Positions 17,834-26,563 are shown, numbered from the stretch's first letter. The stretch is DNA of 64,000 nt from Ureibacillus sinduriensis BLB-1 = JCM 15800 (GCF_000772955.1 NZ_JPVO01000050.1:62001-126000); one strand, 5' to 3'. The notes: generated from the sequence alone by a model not told the origin. Translations and numbers: made by a program.

Positions 17834-18747
17834 TTACTCTTTAGGTTCTAAATCTTCAATCGAATCGATATCCATATATACCGGAACGACAAATCCATTT
17901 TGTGTTCCTGTTAGATTTTCACCTAAATCAACGATGTCTTTTGCATGCTTTTCAAAAAATGCATTATGTGTTGTAGGCAACCATGGAGCTACCGTTGCAT
18001 CTCCTTCGCCACTTGCAATCGCTTCGAACATAATGGCTGGATCGACGGGCGTTACAGTTACTTTAAATCCTTGCTTTTCCAATACCACCTTCATAACATT
18101 GCTGGAAGCTCGTTCAGTATCCCATGGAGTTGAAATCAATTCGATTTGTTCCCCGTCCACTTTCTCTACACCGTCAACCCATTCTGCGACTTTCTCCGGG
18201 TTGTCCTCCACCCATTTCAGTGCGGCTTCTTCAAATGAAACCTCTTGCGCATCATACATTACAGCTTCCATGTCTTCCGGTTCCCAGTGGAAGCGGTCTA
18301 GTATTTTAAATGCATTAGGCATGTCCTCTTCCAAGCCTTTCCTTGCTAGAGTATTAATGTTTTCACTCCCACCTAATGTGCCTTTGGGATCTTCTAGAAT
18401 TTTCAAATCGTACGCAGAAAACATCCAGTGTGGTGTCCAACCCGTGATGATGATCGGCTCTTCGTTTTTAATTGCTGCATCCAGCACACCTAACATGCCT
18501 GCTGTTGAACTTTCTAGAAGTTCCCAACCTTTCAGATTTTCATATCCTCTAGCGTATTTTGCGATAGACCCGTTAATCCTGCACCAGGTTCTATACCAGT
18601 TATTGTGTAATCTACTTGTTCACCTAAACTGGCAGTCTCTCCTGTTTTGTTCCCCTTATCCTGATTGTCTTCCTCATCACCACAGCCCGTTAATACTAAT
18701 GATAAGGACAAGCCTATAGTAATCCCCATTTGTTTTAGTTTTAACAT
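17834..18747 (-). pseudogene. Second glycine betaine-binding lipoprotein (OpuAC type), frameshifted
   Basis: The first 71 codons give a lipoprotein signal ending LVLTGC and the block DYTITGIEPGAG; then a stop (TGA) is met. The frame resumes one base over at GYENLKGWELL and runs to 17834. Adding a single T near 18543 (GAGGAT-TAT instead of GAGGATAT) restores a continuous protein of about 304 residues. Domain order is that of Bacillus subtilis OpuAC (GIEPGAG block first, PWDTE/PWLPTTH block last), the reverse of its neighbour. The three cage tryptophans (GWTPHW, PWDTE, PWLPTTH) are all retained, which suggests a recent mutation or a sequencing error. Confidence 0.8.
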
Positions 18748-18753
18748 TAGTTC

Positions 18754-18796
18754 AGCCCCTTTTAAATTTAGGGGCTATCTTTTAATAAGATAACCC
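18754..18796 (-). promoter_or_regulatory. Two mutually exclusive hairpins over the ribosome binding site of the second opuAC
   Basis: On the minus-strand transcript GGGGTTATCTT pairs with AAGATAGCCCC (11 bp). The AGCCCC end of that hairpin can instead pair with AGGGGCT, which holds the AGGGG ribosome binding site. The first hairpin would leave the site open and the second would hide it. It may equally be a weak intercistronic terminator after the first opuAC. Confidence 0.45.
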
Positions 18797-18872
18797 CCAT
18801 TTGTTAATCGCAGTATGAACCTATGCCTATCTTCAATTATTCTCGAAAAAATAAGCTAAGGATTCGAGGGGT

Positions 18873-19784
18873 TTATTCTACCCCTTCCGTCCATTCGGCC
18901 ACTTTGTCCGCATTATCATTAATCCATTTAGCAGCTGCTTCTTCTGGTTTCGTACCATTCGTAATATCAAGCATCACTGCTTCAATATCTTCTGTTGTCC
19001 AGTTGAATGCATCCAACACTTTGTACGCTTCAGGCATGTCTTCTTCCAAGCCAAGGCGTGCAAATGTATTGATTGTCTCTTCCCCACCAAATACACCTTG
19101 AGGATCCTCCAAGTATTTCAAATCATAGGAAGAGAATTTCCAGTGTGGAGACCAGCCTGTCACAATGATTTCTTCTTCATTTTCAATAGCTTGGCCCAAT
19201 GCAACTGTCATTGCACCAGAAGATGAGGGTAGTAATTGCCAACCACTGATGTTGCCGTAATCTTCCAACACTTTTTCGGTTGAAGCCATAACACCAGCTC
19301 CTGGCTCAATCCCAGTTATAGTCATGTCCGCTTCTTTTGATAAATCTTCGATTGAATTGACATCCATGTAAGAAGGAACGACTAACCCGATTTTTGCACC
19401 CGTTAAGTTTTCACCTAACTCTGCTAAACTATCTTTGTACTCCGCATATTGGGAAGCATGGGTATTTGGCAACCACCCCGCAACCATTGCATCCGCCTGA
19501 CCAGTTGATACGGCTTCCCACATGATAGCGTTATCCAATGGCGTTAAAGTTACATCGTAACCTAAGTCTTCTAACACTTTTCCTACAACATGGGTAGAAG
19601 CAACTTCAGTATCCCATTCAACATAGGCTAAGTTGATCTCTTTGGATTCATCGGTTGTTGCTGTTTCGTTCGAATCACCTGTTGTTTTTGTTGACTTTTC
19701 CTCTTCATCCGAACCGCTGCACGCAGCAAGGATCGCGCCCATCCCTAGGGCTAGACCCATCATTTTTATTTTTTTGAAATTCAT
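18873..19784 (-). CDS. opuAC: Glycine betaine/proline ABC transporter substrate-binding lipoprotein (OpuAC, permuted order)
   Basis: The 303-residue lipoprotein has signal peptide LAACSGSDEE with lipid anchor on Cys22. Two lobes follow in the order AYVEWDTEVAS...GWLPNTH...SYMDVNSIEDL, then TITGIEPGAG...GWSPHWKF...AEWTEGVE. This is the OpuAC/ProX fold, circularly permuted relative to B. subtilis OpuAC and to the next gene, and similar in order to the domain fused to Lactococcus OpuABC. Trp residues of the aromatic betaine cage are in EWDTE, GWLPNTH and GWSPHW. It follows the permease after 19 bases with a GGGAG site and delivers compatible solutes to OpuAA-OpuAB. Confidence 0.92.
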   Translation of the reverse strand: MNFKKIKMMGLALGMGAILAACSGSDEEEKSTKTTGDSNETATTDESKEINLAYVEWDTEVASTHVVGKVLEDLGYDVTLTPLDNAIMWEAVSTGQADAMVAGWLPNTHASQYAEYKDSLAELGENLTGAKIGLVVPSYMDVNSIEDLSKEADMTITGIEPGAGVMASTEKVLEDYGNISGWQLLPSSSGAMTVALGQAIENEEEIIVTGWSPHWKFSSYDLKYLEDPQGVFGGEETINTFARLGLEEDMPEAYKVLDAFNWTTEDIEAVMLDITNGTKPEEAAAKWINDNADKVAEWTEGVE

Positions 19785-19803
19785 GAAATCTCCCTCTCTG
19801 AAA

Positions 19804-20649
19804 CTATTTTTTATTAAAACTTTGCGTTAAACGGTCAACAATAATCGCGAATATTACTAGACTAAGTCCCGCTACAAAACCATTACCTACTTGGGCGCGT
19901 TGTAGGGCGGATAACACTTCGCGGCCCAAGCCGGGAGCTCCAATCATCGAGGCAATAACAACCATCGATAGTGATAGCAATACGGTTTGGTTGATGCCAG
20001 CCATCATCGTCGATTTTGCTAATGGCAATTCCACTTTAATCAGTTTTTGCCATCCTGTACTGCCGTATGAATCTGCCGCTTCTACTAATTCCCTTGGCAC
20101 CTGTCGGATACCTAGGTTTGTAAAGCGCACTGTCGGCGGCAATGCGAAAATGACAGATGCAAATACACCCGGTACCACACCGATTCCAAAGAAGGCGACA
20201 GCCGGTATTAAATATACAAATCCTGGCATTGTTTGCATAAAGTCCAGTATTGGTTTAATAATGTTTTCGGCAACGATACTTTTCGACATCAAAATACCTA
20301 GTGGAATACCTATTATAATCGCAATAATACTTGAGAAAATTACAAGGGTTACTGTATTCATCAACTCTTCCCATAAACCTTGGTTATATATGAATAACAG
20401 GCCGACTATGGCAAATATAGCTAAACCAAATTTTCTTTTCGTAGCAATAAATGCAATAAGAGCGATAACCAAAATAAAAATAACCGGTGGAATTGAGATA
20501 AGCATATCCGTGATAAAGTTCATGGCATTTTTGCCGCCATTTTGGATAAAGCTGAACAATGCTGATAAATTACTTGTTAACCAATCCATTATCGTTTCCA
20601 TAGTTTCCGCTACCGGAACTGTGGGAATAGAATCTAATATTTTATTCAT
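19804..20649 (-). CDS. opuAB: Glycine betaine/proline ABC transporter permease (OpuAB)
   Basis: The 281-residue membrane protein has a short N-terminal segment, then the ProW-type core with about six to seven membrane spans. The EAA loop is [20 protein letters not shown] (about residues 190-209), which docks on the ATPase. The tail reads [18 protein letters not shown] as in OpuAB. It overlaps the end of opuAA by eight bases, so translation is coupled. Forms the OpuA importer with the flanking genes. Confidence 0.95.
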   Translation of the reverse strand: MNKILDSIPTVPVAETMETIMDWLTSNLSALFSFIQNGGKNAMNFITDMLISIPPVIFILVIALIAFIATKRKFGLAIFAIVGLLFIYNQGLWEELMNTVTLVIFSSIIAIIIGIPLGILMSKSIVAENIIKPILDFMQTMPGFVYLIPAVAFFGIGVVPGVFASVIFALPPTVRFTNLGIRQVPRELVEAADSYGSTGWQKLIKVELPLAKSTMMAGINQTVLLSLSMVVIASMIGAPGLGREVLSALQRAQVGNGFVAGLSLVIFAIIVDRLTQSFNKK

Positions 20650-21841
20650 TTGAGGTCACCTCCTCAGTATCCGAGGCAAGAGATTGGATGACTACGCCTT
20701 TAATCAATACACCCACTAATTTATTCTCTTTTACAACCGCTAAAGGGATGGAGGATTCGGAAATTATCCCCAATACATCTTGGATAAGCATATCCGGTGT
20801 CACAGATTCCATATCTGTTTTTAATATACTGTCCACATTTTTTTCACCGCGTTTTGCAGCTTCCAATGCATCATCGGCAGTGATATAACCTTTAAACTCT
20901 CTATTTTTGTCAATTGCCAGCAATACACTGACCTCTTCTTCACGCATACGTTTCAACGCTACTTTTGGTCCATCGATTTCAACATTCACGGAGATTGGTC
21001 GTATCATGGCGTTTTCTACTGTTAATACTTTCGAACGGTCTACATCCTCAAGGAATGTTCTAACATAGTCGTTTGCCGGGTTTGTTAGAATCTCCTCCCC
21101 TGTACCGATTTGAATGATTTTCCCATCCTTCATCAACGCGATCCGATCGCCGATACGTAATGCTTCATTTAAATCATGCGTAATGAATATGATGGTCTTT
21201 CTTACTTTTTGTTGCAAATCTAATAATTCATCCTGCATATCTTTTCGAATTAATGGGTCAAGGGCTGAGAAGGCTTCATCCATCAATAAAATGTCCGGGT
21301 CATTTGCTAACGCACGCGCCAATCCGACACGTTGCTGCATTCCCCCTGATAATTGACTCGGGAGTTGATCTTTGTAGGGTAATAATCCTGCGTTATCTAA
21401 AGCAGCTTCCGCTTTTTTTGTTCTTTCTTCTTTAGGGATACCGCGTACTTCTAAGCCGTATTCGGTATTAGCAAGGACTGTTCGTTGTGGAAATAAACCG
21501 AAGTTTTGAAACACCATGCTCATTTTTTCACGACGTATCGCTCTGAGCTGTTGTTTATTCATTTTGGAGATGTTTTCGCCATCTATGTATATACTTCCGC
21601 TTGTAGGTTCAATGAGATGATTTAGTAGGCGTACCAATGTGGATTTGCCGCTACCTGAAAGCCCCATAATAACAAAGATTTCGCCCTCATTGACAGAAAA
21701 GCTAGCATCATAAACCCCGATTGTAGCACCTGTCTGTTTGAGGATCTCTGTTTTATTTTTTTTCTGTTCGACAAGCTTAAGCGCACTATTGATATGCTTG
21801 CCAAATATCTTTGTAACATTTTCAACTTTAATTTTCGTCAT
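20642..21841 (-). CDS. opuAA: Glycine betaine/proline ABC transporter ATPase with CBS pair (OpuAA)
   Basis: The 399-residue ATPase carries Walker [10 protein letters not shown], signature [10 protein letters not shown], Walker [13 protein letters not shown] and switch FITHDLNEA. Residues about 280-395 hold two CBS motifs ([20 protein letters not shown] and [17 protein letters not shown]). In OpuA systems this CBS module senses ionic strength or cyclic-di-AMP. The start at 21841 (MTKIKVENV) has AAGGGG six to seven bases upstream, and nine earlier codons are excluded. First gene of opuAA-opuAB-opuAC-opuAC2. Confidence 0.95.
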   Translation of the reverse strand: MTKIKVENVTKIFGKHINSALKLVEQKKNKTEILKQTGATIGVYDASFSVNEGEIFVIMGLSGSGKSTLVRLLNHLIEPTSGSIYIDGENISKMNKQQLRAIRREKMSMVFQNFGLFPQRTVLANTEYGLEVRGIPKEERTKKAEAALDNAGLLPYKDQLPSQLSGGMQQRVGLARALANDPDILLMDEAFSALDPLIRKDMQDELLDLQQKVRKTIIFITHDLNEALRIGDRIALMKDGKIIQIGTGEEILTNPANDYVRTFLEDVDRSKVLTVENAMIRPISVNVEIDGPKVALKRMREEEVSVLLAIDKNREFKGYITADDALEAAKRGEKNVDSILKTDMESVTPDMLIQDVLGIISESSIPLAVVKENKLVGVLIKGVVIQSLASDTEEVTSNE

Positions 21842-21893
21842 ACAGTTCCCCTTTCCTTTTATTCTCAAAACTGGTTTTTTATAGTTTACAACT

Positions 21894-21936
21894 AAGCAAC
21901 AACTTCATGTTAACAAAAGGTTGTTACTTGTGTCAA
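21894..21936 (-). promoter_or_regulatory. opuA promoter with embedded inverted repeat, probable BusR operator
   Basis: On the minus strand TTGACA (21931-21936), an 18-base spacer and TAACAT (21907-21912) form a sigma-A promoter. An inverted repeat with 10-base arms, AAGCAACAAC (21894-21903) and GTTGTTACTT (21920-21929), one mismatch, N16 apart, covers the spacer and -10. A small GTTAAC palindrome is at its centre. A repressor bound here would block polymerase. The adjacent BusR-like gene is the natural candidate. Confidence 0.65.
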
Positions 21937-21988
21937 CTTTACATTCTATGAAACTATCGAAATAGATAGTCATTTATGACCATAAAAA

Positions 21989-22025
21989 AAGGCTGTAGAC
22001 ACCGGTTTATCGGTATCTACGCCTT
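21989..22025 (-). terminator. Terminator of the busR-like gene
   Basis: Stem of about 15 bp (AAGGCGTAGATACCG with its partner GGTGTCTACAGCCTT) directly after the stop, followed on the minus strand by TTTTTTTATG. It separates the regulator from the opuA promoter. Confidence 0.92.
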
Positions 22026-22027
22026 CA

Positions 22028-22663
22028 TCATTTTGGATATAAAAATTTTTGAACCCGATCTATACATTCATCATTTCCAATAAAATAAATCATATCTCCT
22101 TGTTCAAAGGTAGCATATGGACCCGGGGAAATAATTAGTTCGTCTCCTCGCCGGATTCCTACAATGGTTGCCATAGTATTTTGCCAAAAGTTAATGGTTC
22201 CAATTGATTGGGAAAGATAAGGTGTGTCTTCATTAAGCTCAACTTGGAATGGTACAAAAGGATTGACCGATTTAAATCTTTCCGTTCGACTAACCAGCCG
22301 TTCCGTTGTTTCTTGCAATACTTCCAGCTCATTCTTTTGCCTTTTAATACTTTCCAGCATCTCCAGTTGTACTTGATAAACGGATTGGACCTCCAGAAAT
22401 TGATGGACAAATTGTGCTGCTTTTTCATAGGATTTAATCATGACTCCGCTACCCTTTGTCGCTTCCACGATTTCAAGATCCTGCAGTACAGCGATGGCTC
22501 TTCTTGCAGTTTCTGAAGATACACCATATTGACTTGCCAAAGAGGATCGTGCATAAATTTTTTCACCAACCAAGTATTTCTTTTCAACTATTCTAGATGC
22601 TATATCAGCCGCGATTTTTTGGTACTTTGGCTGTTTTACTTGAACTTTCTTATTTTCCATCAT
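22028..22663 (-). CDS. busR: BusR-like regulator: GntR helix-turn-helix, coiled coil and RCK_C (TrkA-C) domain
   Basis: Residues about 10-75 form a winged helix of GntR type (YQKIAADIASRIVEKKYLVG, SLASQYGVSSETARRAIAVL). Residues about 80-130 are a helical, coiled-coil-like linker (VQLEMLESIKRQKNELEVL), and residues about 135-211 an RCK_C domain (ATIVGIRRGDELIISPGP, GDMIYFIGN). This is the architecture of BusR of streptococci and lactococci, which binds cyclic-di-AMP through RCK_C and represses the betaine transporter. The gene lies directly upstream of opuA on the same strand, as busR does. Function here is inferred from architecture and position. Confidence 0.85.
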   Translation of the reverse strand: MMENKKVQVKQPKYQKIAADIASRIVEKKYLVGEKIYARSSLASQYGVSSETARRAIAVLQDLEIVEATKGSGVMIKSYEKAAQFVHQFLEVQSVYQVQLEMLESIKRQKNELEVLQETTERLVSRTERFKSVNPFVPFQVELNEDTPYLSQSIGTINFWQNTMATIVGIRRGDELIISPGPYATFEQGDMIYFIGNDECIDRVQKFLYPK

Positions 22664-22783
22664 TGATACTACCTTTCAAACGACAAAATAGTTTTAAAAA
22701 CGTATCTCTTTCTTCATCAAGATTATATTAAACCATGCACTAACATCACGCTATTATTATTTTCTATAAATGCCTATTATGCT

Positions 22784-22815
22784 GTTGACATTCACGTTAC
22801 GTCAACCTTTATGAT
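22784..22815 (+). promoter_or_regulatory. MerR-type promoter with 19-base spacer and operator dyad
   Basis: TTGACA (22785-22790) and TATGAT (22810-22815) are separated by 19 bases, the stretched spacing typical of MerR-activated promoters. GTTGAC (22784-22789) and GTCAAC (22801-22806) form the dyad between them. It reads into the MerR/TipAS gene 23 bases downstream, so autoregulation is likely. Confidence 0.75.
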
Positions 22816-22837
22816 GAAATCATCAGGAGGTATTGCG

Positions 22838-23596
22838 ATGGAGTACACGATTAGCAAGTTAGCGAAATTAGCGGGGGTGAGCAGCCGAACACTGCGTTAT
22901 TATGATGAAATCGATTTATTGAAGCCCTCCAGAATCAATAGTTCCGGTTACCGTATTTATGGTCAAAAGGAAGTCGATCGATTACAGCAAATTCTGTTTT
23001 TTCGGGAACTGGAGTTGGAACTGGAAACAATTATACAAATTATGAATGACCCCAATTTCGACCAATTGAATGCACTCATGCAACACTACAACCAACTGGT
23101 TCTAAAAAGGGCCCGTCTCGATACATTAATCGGGACAATTGATAAAACAATCGCTCACCAGAAAGGGGAAATCATGATGAGTAATAATGAAAAATTTGAA
23201 GCATTTAAGGGAAGTTTGATCACTGAAAATGAACAAAAATACGGTGAAGAAATCCGGGGAAAATACAGCGACAAGACGGTTGACGAATCCAATGCCAAAC
23301 TTCGGGGCATGTCAAAAGAAGACTATGAGGCAATGGAAAAATTGGGTTGCGAGATATTGGAGCTGCTCCCAAAAGCCTTTGAAACCGGTAATCCGAGTTC
23401 AGAAATAGCCCAGCAACTTGCTGCAAAACATAAAGAGTGGTTAACTTACTCATGGCCATCCTACACGAAAGAAGCCCATAAAGGGCTAGCTGAAATGTAC
23501 GTTGCCGATGAACGATTCAAAGCCTACTACGATAAAGCAATTGCAGGCGGAACTGAATTTTTAAGAGATGCGATTTTAATTTATGTAAATGAATAA
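22838..23596 (+). CDS. MerR family regulator with TipAS antibiotic-recognition domain
   Basis: The 252-residue protein has a MerR winged helix at residues 1-70 (YTISKLAKLAGVSSRTLRYY, RINSSGYRIYGQKEVDRLQQ), a dimerising helix (about 75-115) and a TipAS domain (about 125-252, GKYSDKTVDESNAKLRGMS, ending GGTEFLRDAILIYV). TipAS domains trap thiopeptide-like or other drugs and switch the promoter on. The start is fixed by GGAGGTATTGCG in front of the ATG at 22838; the frame runs nine codons further up without a site. No resistance gene is in the same operon. Confidence 0.92.
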   Translation: MEYTISKLAKLAGVSSRTLRYYDEIDLLKPSRINSSGYRIYGQKEVDRLQQILFFRELELELETIIQIMNDPNFDQLNALMQHYNQLVLKRARLDTLIGTIDKTIAHQKGEIMMSNNEKFEAFKGSLITENEQKYGEEIRGKYSDKTVDESNAKLRGMSKEDYEAMEKLGCEILELLPKAFETGNPSSEIAQQLAAKHKEWLTYSWPSYTKEAHKGLAEMYVADERFKAYYDKAIAGGTEFLRDAILIYVNE

Positions 23597-23606
23597 TGGC
23601 TATGTC

Positions 23607-23635
23607 GAGGTAAGAATTTGCTTACCTCTTTTTTA
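23607..23635 (+). terminator. Terminator of the MerR/TipAS gene
   Basis: Stem GAGGTAAG / CTTACCTC with a six-base loop, followed by TTTTTTAT, ten bases past the stop. Confidence 0.9.
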
Positions 23636-23738
23636 TTTCTTCTATTTTCCCATGCAAGATTGGAGAATATATTGCTCATACTAAATGCAACCAAATTCCG
23701 AAGACACTTAACGCCTCATAAAGGAGCAACTTCACATT

Positions 23739-24416
23739 ATGCAAAAACATGAAAAAAAGCTAAAGAAAGTTCAATATGATTATGAAAACCGGCAATACAT
23801 AATTATAAACAAATGCCCTCATTGCAATCTTGAAATACATCCTACTACTGAAAATACGTATTCATTTGAAAACAATAGCATTAAATTAAGTGTCATTTCT
23901 TTAACTTGCCCTTCATGTAAAAACGACTATTTTATTTTGAACGATGACCGTATCGAGGCTGCTGCTAATGAAAAATACCTGTTTTCAGTTCCAAAATATA
24001 GCTTTAATGAAAGCACCTTAATTAAAAATACATCAAATAAATTTCAAAACTTGTACAATCAATCAACGAACTGTGAACTATTAGGGTACTATGATATCGC
24101 CTTTTTCGGGTATATAAAGTCATTGGAAATTCTGTTAAAAGATATCGCCATATTAGAACATCGGGATTCGGAAGATATTATACTATTTTGTAACGTCATT
24201 GCCTGTTTGGAGCAATTTCATTCCACAAACATTCACCTTTTCTCTAAAAAGTTACTCGAGGTATTAAAAAATGACTATTTGCATTATCAAAAAACATCTG
24301 ACTTCTTTAATTACTCTGTCCTTGTAAAGGACTGCATCGACTATTTCCTATTATATTTAGAATTACTTTTAAAAACTTTATCACTCAATGAAAATCGGAA
24401 AGCTTCCGAACAATAA
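23739..24416 (+). CDS. Hypothetical protein with zinc ribbon and helical C-terminal domain
   Basis: I do not recognise a specific family. Residues about 27-70 hold a CPHC...CPSC pair spaced like a zinc ribbon. The rest (about 95-225) is helical and rich in Leu, Asp and Tyr (LLGYYDIAFFGYIKSLEILL), somewhat like DUF4145 proteins. It is soluble, has AAAGGAG upstream of the ATG and is monocistronic with its own terminator. Base composition is lower in GC than its neighbours, which would fit an acquired gene but does not prove it. Confidence 0.65.
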   Translation: MQKHEKKLKKVQYDYENRQYIIINKCPHCNLEIHPTTENTYSFENNSIKLSVISLTCPSCKNDYFILNDDRIEAAANEKYLFSVPKYSFNESTLIKNTSNKFQNLYNQSTNCELLGYYDIAFFGYIKSLEILLKDIAILEHRDSEDIILFCNVIACLEQFHSTNIHLFSKKLLEVLKNDYLHYQKTSDFFNYSVLVKDCIDYFLLYLELLLKTLSLNENRKASEQ

Positions 24417-24422
24417 GCAACA

Positions 24423-24458
24423 GGAGTTTGTTGATTTACATCCAAACTCCTTTTTTTA
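24423..24458 (+). terminator. Terminator of the zinc-ribbon hypothetical gene
   Basis: Stem GGAGTTTG / CAAACTCC with a 12-base loop, followed by TTTTTTTATT, seven bases after the stop. Confidence 0.88.
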
Positions 24459-24542
24459 TTCTCTTCTCCATTAGAAACTACTTCCATTTATGCATACTTC
24501 ATACTCACAAGGGGAAACTAAATCAAAAAGGGGATTTTTAAT

Positions 24543-25625
24543 ATGCCAAAAATTTCATCGATAAGTACATACAATCCACCGTATAAGTTGGAACAAAAGA
24601 ATATTGAACAACTTACAAAAGAGCTATTCACCGATAATATCCCTCAGCTCGAGCGTTTACTAAGAGTATTTGAAAACGGCGAGATTAAACAGCGGCATTT
24701 TTGCGTTCCTTTGGAATGGCATAAAAGTGAACATAGCTTTGAAGAACGCAACAACTTGTATATCGACTTGGCTGTTGATTATGGTGCAACTGCCATTAAG
24801 TCTTGCCTTTCCAATCCAATATTTTTGGACGAACCTCTCTCGCCAAAAGAAATTGATATGATTATTTTTGTATCCAGTACAGGGATTTCTACTCCAAGTA
24901 TTGACGCACGAATTATGAACAAAATTGAATTTTCGGATCGGATGAAGCGTATACCTTTATGGGGACTAGGATGTGCAGGTGGTGCCGCCGGTATAAGTAG
25001 AGCCTTTGATTATTGTTTGGCTCATCCGGATGCAAAGGTTCTCGTAGTTTGTGTGGAACTTTGCAGCTTGACATTCCAACCCAATGATTTTTCAAAAAGT
25101 AATTTAGTAGGCGCTTCCCTCTTTGCTGACGGAGTTTCCTGTCTTTTAATATGTGGCGATGACGTTCCAACCAAAAGTAGAATGCCTATGCCTTATATAG
25201 TGAACACGGCATCAAAATGGATGCCGGATTCCGAAGATGTTATGGGGTGGGATTTGAAAAATGATGGCCTTCACGTGATCTTCTCCAGGGATATCCCTAC
25301 AGTCATCAGCAAATGGTTAGGACCATTTATAGATGCCTTTTTGGAGGAACAAAATCTATCAAAGGAACAAATCAATCATTTAGTGGCCCACCCTGGGGGA
25401 AAGAAAGTTTTAGCTGCCTATGAGGAAACTTTAAACATGACCGAACAGCATACTGCTATTTCAAGGGAAGTGCTTCGATATAACGGGAATATGTCATCTC
25501 CAACCGTCCATTACGTATTGGAACAATTTATGTTAAAAGAAGCGAAATCCGATACTTATGGATTGTTGCTTGCACTCGGTCCCGGGTTTAGCGGAGAGGC
25601 ATTATTACTTCAATGGAGGGATTAA
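24543..25625 (+). CDS. bpsA: Type III polyketide synthase (alkylpyrone synthase, BpsA-like)
   Basis: The 360-residue enzyme is of the chalcone synthase superfamily. The catalytic triad is visible as Cys144 (WGLGCAGGAAG), His283 (VAHPGGKKVL) and Asn316 (YNGNMSSPT), and the end carries the LALGPGFSGE loop. In Bacillus subtilis BpsA condenses long-chain acyl-CoA with malonyl-CoA to alkylpyrones. The next gene is its methyltransferase partner, so the same pathway is likely. The start has AAAAAGGGG upstream. The product would be a lipophilic membrane compound. Confidence 0.93.
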   Translation: MPKISSISTYNPPYKLEQKNIEQLTKELFTDNIPQLERLLRVFENGEIKQRHFCVPLEWHKSEHSFEERNNLYIDLAVDYGATAIKSCLSNPIFLDEPLSPKEIDMIIFVSSTGISTPSIDARIMNKIEFSDRMKRIPLWGLGCAGGAAGISRAFDYCLAHPDAKVLVVCVELCSLTFQPNDFSKSNLVGASLFADGVSCLLICGDDVPTKSRMPMPYIVNTASKWMPDSEDVMGWDLKNDGLHVIFSRDIPTVISKWLGPFIDAFLEEQNLSKEQINHLVAHPGGKKVLAAYEETLNMTEQHTAISREVLRYNGNMSSPTVHYVLEQFMLKEAKSDTYGLLLALGPGFSGEALLLQWRD

Positions 25626-25627
25626 CA

Positions 25628-26191
25628 ATGTTCTTTATCTTGTTTGTTTCAATCGTAATTTTACAACGTTTGATAGAAGTGATTATTGCAAAGAGAAATG
25701 AAAAAAGAATGTTGGCTGCCGGAGCTTATGAAGCAGGCGCTTCACATTACCCTTATATGATTGCACTTCATATCGGTTTTTTTGTTAGCCTAATTACAGA
25801 AGTCCTTCTGCTTAGACAGTCGATTTCACCATGGTTTGAATGGCTCTTTATTTTATTCATCTTAGTACAGGTATTGAGAGTGTGGTGTTTGGCATCCCTA
25901 GGTCCTTTTTGGAATACAAAAATCATCATTTTACCTGGTGCCAATGTGGTTAAAAAAGGGCCCTATCATTTATTCAGACATCCTAATTATCTAGTTGTTT
26001 GCATTGAGATACTGCTGCTTCCGCTTATGTTTCAGGCTTATTTCACGGCCATATGTTTTACGATATTAAACTTTGCAATGTTGGCCATTCGAATTCCGAC
26101 TGAAGAAAAAGCACTTATGGAAGCAACAAACTATAGTAAAGAATTTAAAAAGAAAGAAAACAATGTAGTTCCAAACGACCAACAGCAATAA
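25628..26191 (+). CDS. bpsB: Isoprenylcysteine carboxyl methyltransferase family protein (alkylpyrone O-methyltransferase, BpsB-like)
   Basis: The 187-residue membrane enzyme has four to five spans and the ICMT signature (VVKKGPYHLFRHPNYLVV near residue 115, then EEKAL). In B. subtilis BpsB methylates the pyrones made by BpsA. The start at 25628 is used because GGAGG sits inside the last codons of bpsA (25615-25619). The gene begins two bases after the bpsA stop, so the two are translationally coupled. Confidence 0.9.
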   Translation: MFFILFVSIVILQRLIEVIIAKRNEKRMLAAGAYEAGASHYPYMIALHIGFFVSLITEVLLLRQSISPWFEWLFILFILVQVLRVWCLASLGPFWNTKIIILPGANVVKKGPYHLFRHPNYLVVCIEILLLPLMFQAYFTAICFTILNFAMLAIRIPTEEKALMEATNYSKEFKKKENNVVPNDQQQ

Positions 26192-26549
26192 AATTTACAC
26201 GCCCGTTAATGACAAATGCCAGAAAAAACCAACTCATAAATAAATATTAGAAACTCTATGAATTAAGTCGTATAATCAACTTATAATGCGCGCAAATAAA
26301 TTTGATCCAGTTGCCCGTATGATGTTTCTTGGGTTATTAATGCTTCGCATCTGTTATTATTGCGAATTTTCTAAAATATAACCGCCAGATAGATTTTTAA
26401 CAAAGAACTATAGGATTACGAGAATATTTAGTTTATTATTGGAAATGTATAGATTTCACCATGAAGGCAATTTCAGAGTATGTTATATGAATGTATGTGA
26501 AATTTCCTTCAAACTTTTTCATAGTAAAATGCACAAGAGGCAAAATGCA
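26192..26549. other. Gene-free stretch of about 360 bases
   Basis: I see no convincing gene or terminator. A 32-codon frame from 26286 lacks a ribosome binding site. The AT-rich part before 26550 presumably holds the promoter of the DUF1641-ndh operon, but no clear -35/-10 pair stands out. Confidence 0.5.
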
Positions 26550-26563
26550 AAGGAGAATTGGAT

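Noticed and set aside
17934-18719. Long plus-strand frame of 261 codons opposite the opuAC genes
   Set aside because: It mirrors the codon structure of the betaine-binding proteins, has no ribosome binding site and codes for a low-complexity Ser-rich peptide. It is an antisense shadow.
19991-20653. Plus-strand frame of 220 codons opposite opuAB
   Set aside because: Antisense shadow of a conserved permease; no start site.
26286-26384. 32-codon plus-strand frame (MRANKFDPVARMMFLGLLML...)
   Set aside because: It looks like a short membrane peptide but has no ribosome binding site or terminator; kept only as a curiosity.
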